From assembly GCF_030209435.1 (NCBI RefSeq), contig NZ_JARVRX010000017.1, positions 124,001 to 188,000 on the forward strand: a DNA stretch of 64,000 bases, in the 5' to 3' direction. The first letter of the stretch is position 1, and every line of letters starts with the position of its first letter. Position numbers and translations under genes: made by a program. This DNA comes from Mycolicibacterium sp. lyk4-40-TYG-92 (GTDB taxonomy: Bacteria > Actinomycetota > Actinomycetes > Mycobacteriales > Mycobacteriaceae). Under the pieces are notes generated by a model, which did not search any database, was not told the origin of the DNA, and saw nothing but the letters and a program-made list of their open reading frames with translations. Shown here in pieces: positions 24,859 through 32,174 of this stretch.

Positions 24859-25692
24859 TCAGGCGGACTTGGCGGAGATGGCCGCGGCCGCCTCGGAGTA
24901 GTCACCCGGGTGGCTGGCGAGGTACTCGCGCAGGGCCTGCCGGCCACGGTGGATACGGCTGCGCACGGTGCCGAGCTTGACGTCGAGGGTCGCGCCGATC
25001 TCCTCGTATGACAGGCCTTCGATGTCACACAGCACCACAGCGGCGCGGAACTCCGGGGGCAGGGAGTCGAGCGCGGCCTGCAGATCCGGCCCGAGCCGGG
25101 AATCGTGGTACAGCTGCTCGGGGTTCGGGTCGTCGGCGGGCACCCGGTCGTAGTCCTCGGGCAGCGCCTCCATGCGGATGCGGGTGCGACGACGGACCAT
25201 GTCCAGGAACAGGTTGGTGGTGATGCGGTGCAGCCAGCCTTCGAAGGTGCCGGGCTGGTAGTTCTGCACCGAGCGGAACACCCGGATGAACGTCTCCTGG
25301 GTGAGGTCTTCGGCGTCCTGCGGGTTGCCCGACAGGCGGTAGGCCAGCCGGTACACGCGGTCGGCGTGCTGCCGGACCAGTTCGTCCCACGACGGCATGG
25401 TGGCCACATCGCCAGTGGCATCGAAGACGGCGGTGCCGGTCAATTCGTCGCTGACTTCAGCCCAATCGAGCTCGGCTTCGGCGACCGGGACATGAGACAT
25501 GTGGGTCGGGGCAAGCTTCGTGGGGGCCGGTATGGCGGTCGTGGCAATCTCCAGTTCCGTAGGTTCCGCGTCGCTGGCACATGACGCATCAGCAGAAACC
25601 GGTAGCTGGAGTCCGATATTCCCGATTCCACGGATGTCCGGCGACTGCCGGCGTCCGGAATCGGCTTGCAGATCATTAACACTCGCGTGCAT
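24859..25692 (-). CDS. sigE: ECF sigma factor SigE
   Basis: An extracytoplasmic-function sigma factor directing RNA polymerase to envelope-stress and persistence genes. Region 2 is MPSWDELVRQHADRVYRLAY through DAEDLTQETFIRVFRSVQNY. Region 4 is LPPEFRAAVVLCDIEGLSYE followed by GTVRSRIHRGRQALREYL. The core is almost identical to M. tuberculosis SigE. The start is uncertain: ATG 25692 gives 277 residues, ATG 25773 gives 304, and ATG 25500 (MSHVPVAEAE) gives 213. M. tuberculosis also makes several SigE isoforms from different promoters. The 25692 start has a GGGGAA-type ribosome site and covers all visible homology. Confidence 0.93.
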   Translation of the reverse strand: MHASVNDLQADSGRRQSPDIRGIGNIGLQLPVSADASCASDAEPTELEIATTAIPAPTKLAPTHMSHVPVAEAELDWAEVSDELTGTAVFDATGDVATMPSWDELVRQHADRVYRLAYRLSGNPQDAEDLTQETFIRVFRSVQNYQPGTFEGWLHRITTNLFLDMVRRRTRIRMEALPEDYDRVPADDPNPEQLYHDSRLGPDLQAALDSLPPEFRAAVVLCDIEGLSYEEIGATLDVKLGTVRSRIHRGRQALREYLASHPGDYSEAAAAISAKSA

Positions 25693-25917
25693 GGCGATTA
25701 CGGTTCCCCACCCTGGTGAGGTTGATGTATGAGCAAACTGAACTTTTCCTGAGAAACCCGGCTTCAGCTCCATGACCTGCGAATACCCACAGAGCGTTCG
25801 CCAAAACTTAACCTTGCGTCCCGGGCGTGGCGCGCGGCCGCTCAGGATCGTCCCGCGGCCGCCGGAGAGCGCGGCCGGATTGCGCGTGTACTGAGCGTCG
25901 GCATCCCGGACGTTCGT

Positions 25918-25923
25918 TACGCT
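25918..25923 (+). promoter_or_regulatory. Leaderless-type -10 (TACGCT)
   Basis: TACGCT lies 6 nt before the ATG at 25930 and supports that start for the methyltransferase. It is in the divergent region with sigE. Confidence 0.5.
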
Positions 25924-25929
25924 GCGCAC

Positions 25930-26685
25930 ATGTCCAGCACCGATGACCCGACGGTTTCGGCCGGCAGCAACCAGCCTGCTTCGGCGCAGCCGGCTCCGGC
26001 GACACCCGCCGAGGCCCCGGCCCAGCCCGTCGCTGCTGCACCGGCCGCACCCAAGCCCAGCACGGCCGAGGCCATCGTCAAGCACGCCGAGCGGTCCATC
26101 ACCGAGGAACCGATCACCGCGGCGGCCCGGGAGCGGGCCGAGGAGAGCGGGGCCAACCCCGTCACCCCGGCCGTGGGTGCGCTGCTGAGCGTGCTGGCGA
26201 AGATCGCTTCGGCCAAGGCCGTCGTCGAGGTCGGCACCGGCGCCGGCGTCAGTGGACTGTGGCTGCTGTCCGGCATGCGCGACGACGGCGTACTGACAAC
26301 CATCGACATCGAGCCCGAGCACCAGCGGCTGGCCAAGCAGGCCTTCGTCGGCGCGGGCGTCGGACCGTCCCGGACCCGGCTGATCGTCGGCCGCGCCCAG
26401 GAAGTCCTGACCCGGCTGGCCGACGAGTCGTACGACCTGGTGTTCATCGACGGTGAGCCCGCCGACCAGCCGCAGTTCGTCGCCGAGGGCGTCCGCCTGC
26501 TGCGACCGGGCGGCGTGATCGTCGTCCACCGGGCCGCGCTCGGCGGCCGGGCCGGCGACGCCACCGCCAACGACCGCGACGTGACGGCGGTGCGGGAGGC
26601 CACCCGCGCCATCGCCGAAGACGAACGCCTGACGCCGGTCCTGGTGCCGTTGGGCGACGGGCTCCTGGCCGCGGTCCGCGACTAG
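25930..26685 (+). CDS. O-methyltransferase (Rv1220c-like)
   Basis: A 251-residue SAM-dependent methyltransferase of the catechol/caffeoyl-CoA type (methyltransferase family 3). The SAM-binding strand is AVVEVGTGAGVSGLWLLSGM, followed by the acidic ribose ligand in LTTIDIEPEHQRLAKQAF and by YDLVFIDGEPADQ and LLRPGGVIVVHRAAL. The first 45 residues are a Pro/Ala-rich extension not found in the roughly 215-residue tubercle bacillus protein. A -10 hexamer 6 nt upstream supports starting at 25930 rather than within. It is divergent from sigE. The substrate is unknown. Confidence 0.87.
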   Translation: MSSTDDPTVSAGSNQPASAQPAPATPAEAPAQPVAAAPAAPKPSTAEAIVKHAERSITEEPITAAARERAEESGANPVTPAVGALLSVLAKIASAKAVVEVGTGAGVSGLWLLSGMRDDGVLTTIDIEPEHQRLAKQAFVGAGVGPSRTRLIVGRAQEVLTRLADESYDLVFIDGEPADQPQFVAEGVRLLRPGGVIVVHRAALGGRAGDATANDRDVTAVREATRAIAEDERLTPVLVPLGDGLLAAVRD

Positions 26686-26704
26686 GCAACTACGCACCGG
26701 CCGC

Positions 26705-26765
26705 GTCGACCCTGTACTCAAGGCGCAAAAGGCCGAGTAACCGACACCCTCGCCACAGGATCAAC
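26705..26765. repeat. 61-bp palindromic repeat, copy 1
   Basis: First of three units of exactly 61 bp between the methyltransferase gene and raaS. Its ends (GTCGACCCTGT and ACAGGATCAAC) are inverted with two mismatches. The centre contains GCAAAAGGCCGAGTAA. Confidence 0.85.
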
Positions 26766-26776
26766 GACCAGCTGAC

Positions 26777-26837
26777 GTTGACTCTGTATCCAGGGCACAA
26801 AAAGTCGAGTAACCAGCGCCCTCAGCACAGAGTCAAC
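26777..26837. repeat. 61-bp palindromic repeat, copy 2
   Basis: Best-formed unit. GTTGACTCTGT and ACAGAGTCAAC are perfect 11-bp inverted arms, and AGGGC/GCCCT inside could extend the stem. The central loop contains ACAAAAAGTCGAGTAA. It starts 72 bp after copy 1. Confidence 0.88.
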
Positions 26838-26858
26838 GCCGGGGCACCGTCGGCTCGC

Positions 26859-26919
26859 GTTGACCCTGTACCCAGGGCGCAAAAGGCCGAGTAAGCCCCA
26901 CCCTCACCGCGGGGTCAAC
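26859..26919. repeat. 61-bp palindromic repeat, copy 3
   Basis: Third unit. The arms GTTGACCCTGT and GCGGGGTCAAC pair fully if G-U pairs are allowed. Position 7 is T-A in copy 2 and C-G here, a compensatory change. The loop GCAAAAGGCCGAGTAA is shared with copy 1. It starts 82 bp after copy 2. The rest of 26686-27013 shows no gene. Confidence 0.85.
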
Positions 26920-27013
26920 CGCGGGCAGGCGCGCGAACGCCTGGCGATTGACGTTTCTGTCGAATCTTTACGGGTCTTTGACGGGCCAGATCCTTGACGT
27001 CCGCCTGAACACG

Positions 27014-27031
27014 TGTTTAGCGTACTAAACA
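27014..27031. promoter_or_regulatory. Operator overlapping the raaS -10
   Basis: TGTTTAG-CGTA-CTAAACA is an 18-bp palindrome ending on the first base of the raaS ATG. It contains TAGCGT (27018-27023), a -10 hexamer 7 nt before that ATG. A TetR dimer bound here would cover the promoter and start codon, giving direct autorepression of the whole operon. Confidence 0.7.
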
Positions 27032-27684
27032 TGCGTTCAGTCGAGGATCTCACCACCGTCGCCCGCATCCGCGATGCCGCGATCGGACAGTTCGGCCGGC
27101 ACGGGTTCACGGCCAGTGTCCGCAGCATCGCCACAGCGGCCGGGGTCAGCGCCGCGTTGGTGATCCACCACTTCGGCTCCAAGGAGAAGCTGCGCGAAGC
27201 CTGCGATGCCTACGTCATCGAGACCGTCCGGGCGGCCAAAACCGAGTCGATGCAGAACGCCAGCCCCAACGCCTGGTTCGCTCAGATCGCCGAGATCGAG
27301 TCCTTCGCGCCGATGACGGCCTACCTGATGCAGGCCCTGCAGACCGGCGGTGAACTGTCGAAGTCCTTGTGGCAGAACATGATCGACAACACCGAAGGCT
27401 ATCTGGAAGAGGGCGTCCGCGCCGGCACCATCAAACCGAGTCACGACCCCAGGGCTCGCGCCCGGTACCTGGCCCTGACCAGCGGCGGCGCATTCCTGAC
27501 GTACATCCAGCTGCACGACAACCCGACGGATTACCGCCAGGTCCTGCACGACTACGCGCAGGACATGCTGCTGCCCGCCCTCGAGCTGTACACCGACGGC
27601 CTCATGGCCGATCGGGCCATGTACGAGGCGTTTCTGGCGCAACGCGAATCAGGCCAGCCCATCGTCACCACCACTGAGGAGTGA
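27031..27684 (+). CDS. raaS: TetR-family regulator RaaS (Rv1219c-like)
   Basis: A 217-residue TetR protein. The helix-turn-helix reads RIRDAAIGQFGRHGFTASVR, then IATAAGVSAALVIHHFGSKE. In M. tuberculosis RaaS represses the adjacent exporter and affects survival under antimicrobial stress. The ATG at 27031 is preferred over the GTG at 27013 because the operator and -10 lie between them. Its stop overlaps the GTG of the ABC ATPase gene (GTGA), so the regulator and exporter are one transcript. Identification rests on sequence type plus exact gene order. Confidence 0.88.
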   Translation: MRSVEDLTTVARIRDAAIGQFGRHGFTASVRSIATAAGVSAALVIHHFGSKEKLREACDAYVIETVRAAKTESMQNASPNAWFAQIAEIESFAPMTAYLMQALQTGGELSKSLWQNMIDNTEGYLEEGVRAGTIKPSHDPRARARYLALTSGGAFLTYIQLHDNPTDYRQVLHDYAQDMLLPALELYTDGLMADRAMYEAFLAQRESGQPIVTTTEE

Positions 27685-28604
27685 ATGTGAACGCCGCCAT
27701 CGAAATCGACACCCTGACAAAGAACTTCGGTGCGGTCCGGGCCCTCGACGGACTGAACCTGAGAGTCGAGCAGGGCGAGGTGCACGGCTTCCTCGGGCCC
27801 AACGGCGCAGGCAAGTCGACGACAATCCGCATCCTGCTCGGGCTCGTCCGCGCCGACTCCGGCTCTGTCCGCCTACTCGGCGGCGACCCGTGGACCGACT
27901 CCGTGGCATTGCATCGCCACATCGCTTATGTACCAGGCGATGTGACGCTGTGGCCGACGCTGACGGGCGGCGAGACCATCGACCTGCTGGCCCGGATGCG
28001 CGGTGGCATCGACGAAAAGCGCCGCGCCGAACTCACCGAGCGGTTCGACCTGGACCCCACCAAGAAGACCCGCACATACTCGAAGGGCAACCGGCAAAAG
28101 GTCTCGCTGGTCTCCGCGTTCGCCTCGAACGCAGACCTGCTGCTCCTCGACGAGCCCAGCAGCGGCCTGGATCCATTGATGGAGAACATCTTCCAGCAGT
28201 GTGTCGCCGAGGCCGCCGGCCGCGGCACCACCGTCCTGCTGTCGAGCCACATCCTGGCCGAGACCGAACGCCTGTGCCAGCGCGTGACAATCATCCGCGC
28301 CGGCCGGACGGTGGAGACCGGCACGCTGGAGTCGATGCGGCACCTGTCGAGTACCACCATCAAGGCCGACATGATCAACAACCCCGGCCGGATCGACCAT
28401 CTCCCAGGGGTTTCCGACATCTCCTTCGACGGCCGGATGCTGACGGCCCGCGTCGAGTCGGAGAGCCTCGGCGCCGTCATCAAGGCGCTCGGCGACGCCG
28501 GGGTGCGCTCGCTGGTGAGCCAGCCCCCCACCCTGGAAGACCTGTTCCTGCGGCACTACGACAATGGCCGGACCCGCCGCGAACCCGAGCAGGTGCGGGC
28601 ATGA
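27681..28604 (+). CDS. ABC exporter ATP-binding protein (Rv1218c-like)
   Basis: A 307-residue drug-exporter type ATPase. Walker A is GFLGPNGAGKSTTIRILLGL, the signature region TYSKGNRQKVSLVSAFASNA is the variant form usual in this family, and Walker B is LLLLDEPSSGLDPL. The C-terminal 80 residues form the DrrA-like tail. It overlaps raaS by 4 nt and the permease by 4 nt. The M. tuberculosis pair Rv1217c-Rv1218c has been linked to efflux of several antibiotics. A second GTG at 27687 is an alternative start. Confidence 0.92.
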   Translation: MNVNAAIEIDTLTKNFGAVRALDGLNLRVEQGEVHGFLGPNGAGKSTTIRILLGLVRADSGSVRLLGGDPWTDSVALHRHIAYVPGDVTLWPTLTGGETIDLLARMRGGIDEKRRAELTERFDLDPTKKTRTYSKGNRQKVSLVSAFASNADLLLLDEPSSGLDPLMENIFQQCVAEAAGRGTTVLLSSHILAETERLCQRVTIIRAGRTVETGTLESMRHLSSTTIKADMINNPGRIDHLPGVSDISFDGRMLTARVESESLGAVIKALGDAGVRSLVSQPPTLEDLFLRHYDNGRTRREPEQVRA

Positions 28605-30238
28605 CCACCGTCCTCGACCGCCCGGCCCCGCCTGCCCAGCCTGCCGCCGGGGCGTCCAGCTTCACCGGAACCCTTGGGCTGCTTCGTCTTTACCTGCGCA
28701 CCGACCGCATCGTGCTGCCACTGTGGGTGTTACTGCTGTCCCTGCCACTGTCAACGGTGTACATCGGCAGCATCGCGGCCGCCTACCCCACCGCGGCGGG
28801 CCGTGCCGGATTCGTCGCGAGCATCATGGCCAGCCCGGCCCAGCGTGCGATCTACGGCAACATCTACAACGACAGCCTGGGCGCGGCCGGCATCTGGAAA
28901 GCCGGCATGTTCCATGTGCTGATCGCCGTCGCCGTCATCCTGACGATGATCCGGCACACCCGCGCCGACGAGGAGGCCGGACGCACCGAGCTCATCGACT
29001 CGACGGCCGTCGGCCGCAACGCGAGCCTGACCGCCGCGCTGCTGCTGACCGGCGGCGCCTCGGTGCTGACCGGGTTGCTCGGATTCCTCGGCCTACTCAA
29101 AACCGATGTGCCCGTTATGGGTTCACTGGCATTCAGCTGCGCGCTGGCCGCCTCCGGTCTGGTGTTCACCGCCGTCGCCGCAGTGGCCGCACAGCTCTCC
29201 GCCAGTGCCCGTGTCGCCCGCGGTACCGCCTTCGGGGTACTCGGCGCCGCGTTCACGCTGCGGGCGGTGGGCGACGCGAGCGGCAGCGACCTGTCCTGGG
29301 CGTCGCCGCTGGGCTGGTCACTGCTGGTGCGCCCGTATGCCGGCGACCGGTTCGGCGTGCTGGCCTTGCATCTGACACTGACGGTCGCCCTGGTGGTACT
29401 GACGTACCAACTCCAGGGTGCTCGCGATGTCGGCGCCGGGATGTTCGCAGAGCGGCGAGGCCGGCCGCGGGCCACCAGAATGCTTCATGGCCCAACGGGA
29501 TTGGCGTGGCGGCTGACCCGCGGTTCGGTCCTGGTGTGGACCGTCGGACTGGGGCTGTACGGGCTGCTGGTCGGCAGCGTCGTGCACGGCATCGGCGACG
29601 AACTGGGCGGCAGCGGTTCGGCACGAGACATCATCACGCGCCTCGGCGGTACCGGCGCCCTGGAAGAGGCGTTCATCGCGATCGCCTTCAACATGCTCGG
29701 TATGGTCGCCGCCGCGTTCGCGGTATCGCTGGCCCTGCGGCCCCATCAGGAGGAGGCCGGCCAGCGTGCCGAGACACTGCTCGCCGGAGCGGTGAGCCGG
29801 ATCCGTTGGCTGACAGGTTATGTGGCCATCGCACTCGCCGGCACCACGGCCGCCATGCTGACGTCGGGTCTGTTGGCCGGCCTCACTTACGGCGCAGCGG
29901 CCGGCAACGTCAGCGGCAAACTGCCCCTGGTTCTGGGCTCGGCAGCGGTACAGCTACCCGCCATCTGGCTCCTGGTGGCGGTGACGACGTTGTTGTTCGG
30001 CGCGGTGCCGCGGTTCACCGCAGTGGCGTGGGGTGTGCTGGTCGGCTTCATCGCGGTGTATCTGCTTGGTTCGCTGGCGAATTCGCCGCACTGGATGCTG
30101 GACCTCGACCCGTTCAGCCACATCCCGCGGGTCGCGTCGGGCAGCTTCACCGCGACGCCACTGGCCTGGCTGCTGGCTCTGGACGCGATTCTGATCATCC
30201 TGGGCGCCTTGGCTTTCCGGCGCCGCGATCTACGGTAG
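28601..30238 (+). CDS. ABC exporter permease (Rv1217c-like)
   Basis: A 545-residue integral membrane protein with about 12 helices in two similar halves. The first helix is around RIVLPLWVLLLSLPLSTVYI. The last is LAWLLALDAILIILGALAF, followed by a basic end RRRDLR. It is annotated in relatives as a tetronasin/anthracycline-type export permease. The ATG overlaps the ATPase stop (ATGA), fixing the start despite a longer open frame upstream. It forms the efflux pump with the preceding ATPase. Confidence 0.9.
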   Translation: MTTVLDRPAPPAQPAAGASSFTGTLGLLRLYLRTDRIVLPLWVLLLSLPLSTVYIGSIAAAYPTAAGRAGFVASIMASPAQRAIYGNIYNDSLGAAGIWKAGMFHVLIAVAVILTMIRHTRADEEAGRTELIDSTAVGRNASLTAALLLTGGASVLTGLLGFLGLLKTDVPVMGSLAFSCALAASGLVFTAVAAVAAQLSASARVARGTAFGVLGAAFTLRAVGDASGSDLSWASPLGWSLLVRPYAGDRFGVLALHLTLTVALVVLTYQLQGARDVGAGMFAERRGRPRATRMLHGPTGLAWRLTRGSVLVWTVGLGLYGLLVGSVVHGIGDELGGSGSARDIITRLGGTGALEEAFIAIAFNMLGMVAAAFAVSLALRPHQEEAGQRAETLLAGAVSRIRWLTGYVAIALAGTTAAMLTSGLLAGLTYGAAAGNVSGKLPLVLGSAAVQLPAIWLLVAVTTLLFGAVPRFTAVAWGVLVGFIAVYLLGSLANSPHWMLDLDPFSHIPRVASGSFTATPLAWLLALDAILIILGALAFRRRDLR

Positions 30239-30246
30239 GAGAAATC

Positions 30247-30921
30247 ATGAAACTCGCTCTGCAGGCGCTCGCCTCGGCGGCCGGCGGCATCGTCTTCTTC
30301 GCGCTGCTGCTGTGTGTGCCGGCCGGCACCATCCACTACTGGCAGGCCTGGGTTTTCATCGCTGTGTTCATGATCTCGACCATGGGCCCGAGCATGTACC
30401 TGGCCGTCAAGCATCCCGAAGCGCTGGCCCGGCGCATGCACGGCGGTCCGAAAGCTGAGACCCGGCCGGTGCAGAAAATGGTCATGTGGGCTGTCCTGGC
30501 ATCGGTGTTCGCGACCGGCGTCGTCAGCGCACTGGACTGGCGCTTCGGCTGGACCCACGTGCCCACTGCAGTTGTGGTGCTGGGCAACGTCGTCGTGGGG
30601 GTCTCGCTGGTGGCGGCGCAATGGGTGGTGATCCAGAACAACTTCGCGGGCGCGAGCATCTCCGTCGAGGCCGGACAGCCCGTCATCTCAGGCGGGCTGT
30701 ACGGCATCGTGCGGCATCCCATGTACATCTGCGCGCTCATCATGATGTTCGCGACCCCGCTGGCGCTCGGCTCCTTCTGGGGCCTGGTGCCGGTGATCGC
30801 CAGCGCGCCGGCGCTCATGGTTCGCATCTTCGACGAAGAGAAGATGCTGCGCGCCGAGCTCCCCGGCTACGTCGACTACACCCGCAAGGTGCGCTACCGG
30901 TTGCTGCCGTACGTCTGGTAG
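30247..30921 (+). CDS. Isoprenylcysteine carboxyl methyltransferase-like membrane protein (Rv1216c-like)
   Basis: A 224-residue membrane protein with about five helices. The C-terminal catalytic signature of the ICMT/PEMT superfamily is visible: GLYGIVRHPMYICALIMMFA, then the acidic pair in FDEEKMLRAELPGYVDYTRK. Bacteria lack prenylated CaaX proteins of the eukaryotic kind, so the true methyl acceptor is probably a lipid or small amphiphile. A TAGGAG ribosome site 5 nt upstream and the 8-nt gap place it in the raaS-exporter operon. Confidence 0.85.
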   Translation: MKLALQALASAAGGIVFFALLLCVPAGTIHYWQAWVFIAVFMISTMGPSMYLAVKHPEALARRMHGGPKAETRPVQKMVMWAVLASVFATGVVSALDWRFGWTHVPTAVVVLGNVVVGVSLVAAQWVVIQNNFAGASISVEAGQPVISGGLYGIVRHPMYICALIMMFATPLALGSFWGLVPVIASAPALMVRIFDEEKMLRAELPGYVDYTRKVRYRLLPYVW

Positions 30922-30932
30922 CCGCCGCCCCT

Positions 30933-30987
30933 CGCGATTTGTGCACGAAAATCCGCGGACAGCGCGGGAAATCGTGCACAAATCGCG
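30933..30987. repeat. 55-bp palindromic element with 16-bp arms
   Basis: CGCGATTTGTGCACGA (30933-30948) and TCGTGCACAAATCGCG (30972-30987) are perfect inverted arms around a 23-bp spacer. There is no T-run, so it is not a standard intrinsic terminator. It lies between two genes on the same strand, just after the raaS operon. Confidence 0.85.
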
Positions 30988-30999
30988 GAGACTGAACGG

Positions 31000-31584
31000 G
31001 TGGAACTGTTCACCGGGCTCGGTCTGGCCACCGCGTCGGGCCTCAACGCCTACATCCCGCTGCTGGCGATGGGCCTACTGGGACGCTTCACCAACCTCGT
31101 GGAGCTACCGCACCCATGGGCGTGGCTGACCAATGGCTGGGTGATCGGCATCGTGGCGGTGCTGTTGGTCATCGAGATCGTCGCCGACAAGGTTCCTGCC
31201 CTCGACAGCATCAACGACACGATCCAGACGTTCGTGCGGCCGACCTCCGGCGGCATCGTCTTCGGCTCCGGCACCGCGGCACAGACCGCGGCCGTCACCG
31301 ACCCCGGCGCGTTCGCCGGCTCCGGGCAGTGGATTCCCGTGGTGATCGGGGCGGTCACGGCACTCGTGGTGTCCCTGACGAAGTCGACGGTGCGGCCTGT
31401 CGCGAATGTCGCCACCGGCGGTCTTGCCGCGCCGGTGCTGAGCACGGTCGAGGACGTGGCCAGCGTCGGGCTGGTGATCGTCGCGATCGTGCTGCCGGTA
31501 CTGGTGGTCGTCGCGCTGGCGCTGCTGGTCTGGGCGGCGGTCGCGTTGCTCCGACGCCGGAGGCGCCGCGACGCCACGGTCTGA
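31000..31584 (+). CDS. DUF4126 membrane protein
   Basis: A 194-residue protein starting at GTG 31000. The start LFTGLGLATASGLNAYIPLL and the following LVIEIVADKVPALDSINDTI are the DUF4126 signature. Four to five membrane helices follow, ending with VVVALALLVWAAVALL and a poly-basic tail. Function unknown. Its stop abuts that of the convergent SRPBCC gene (TGATCA). A 55-bp palindrome precedes it, so it may be outside the raaS operon. Confidence 0.82.
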   Translation: MELFTGLGLATASGLNAYIPLLAMGLLGRFTNLVELPHPWAWLTNGWVIGIVAVLLVIEIVADKVPALDSINDTIQTFVRPTSGGIVFGSGTAAQTAAVTDPGAFAGSGQWIPVVIGAVTALVVSLTKSTVRPVANVATGGLAAPVLSTVEDVASVGLVIVAIVLPVLVVVALALLVWAAVALLRRRRRRDATV

Positions 31585-32040
31585 TCAGAGCGCCATCTGG
31601 CCGCTGCCCGCTTCAATCGCCTTGACGCTCTTGACGAATCCGCTCTTGAGTACCGGCCGCCCCAGCGTGCCGAGGAATGCCGACCAGAGCTTGCCCTTGA
31701 GATTCTTGCCCTGCCGCACGATCACGACGTCGATGTCGGTCCGGTGGTCCGGCCGCTGTGTCAAGGTGTAGGTGTAGCCCGAGGCTCCGCCGTAGACATT
31801 GGAATCCGTCGTTGTGAGCACGATGTGCCGGGGATCGGACCAGTCGTATTCCAACCGCTCCCAACTGCCGCTCGAGCCTTCGGTGACGTCGGCCCGATCC
31901 GGCCCGACGGAATGCACCTTCAGGTAGTCGTCGCTACTGAAGCCGAAGACTTTCGAACGGTTCGGCCCGAAGTCTGTCAGGCCGGCGACGAACTGTTCGG
32001 GTGTCGCGGTGGTGGTCCGATGGAAATGCATGGTGGCCAT
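31585..32040 (-). CDS. SRPBCC-fold (polyketide cyclase/START-like) protein
   Basis: A 151-residue single-domain protein. The opening beta-strand and helix MHFHRTTTATPEQFVAGLTD, the central YDWSDPRHIVLTTTDSN and the long C-terminal helix around GRPVLKSGFVKSVKAIEAG are the helix-grip fold layout. These proteins bind hydrophobic ligands such as lipids or polyketides. No catalytic residues can be picked out. It lies between the exporter block and glgC with no clear operon link. Confidence 0.78.
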   Translation of the reverse strand: MATMHFHRTTTATPEQFVAGLTDFGPNRSKVFGFSSDDYLKVHSVGPDRADVTEGSSGSWERLEYDWSDPRHIVLTTTDSNVYGGASGYTYTLTQRPDHRTDIDVVIVRQGKNLKGKLWSAFLGTLGRPVLKSGFVKSVKAIEAGSGQMAL

Positions 32041-32174
32041 GGGAAGTCCTTGTCAACGGTTGCGTCGGGAAACGGTGACGTCGTCGATGCCGTGTTCGAC
32101 ATTCACCTTGCGCGGGCACACGACAGGGTGGGGAGACCGTGTCGATCCTGGTGCCGACGGGAACAGGCTGCGCG

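Noticed and set aside
26705..26919. CRISPR array
   Set aside because: Units are palindromic 61-mers with short unequal spacers (11 and 21 bp) and no cas genes, unlike 24-37-bp direct repeats with uniform spacers.
30933..30987. Intrinsic terminator call for the 55-bp palindrome
   Set aside because: The stem is followed by GGAGACTG rather than a T-run, so it is listed as a repeat instead.
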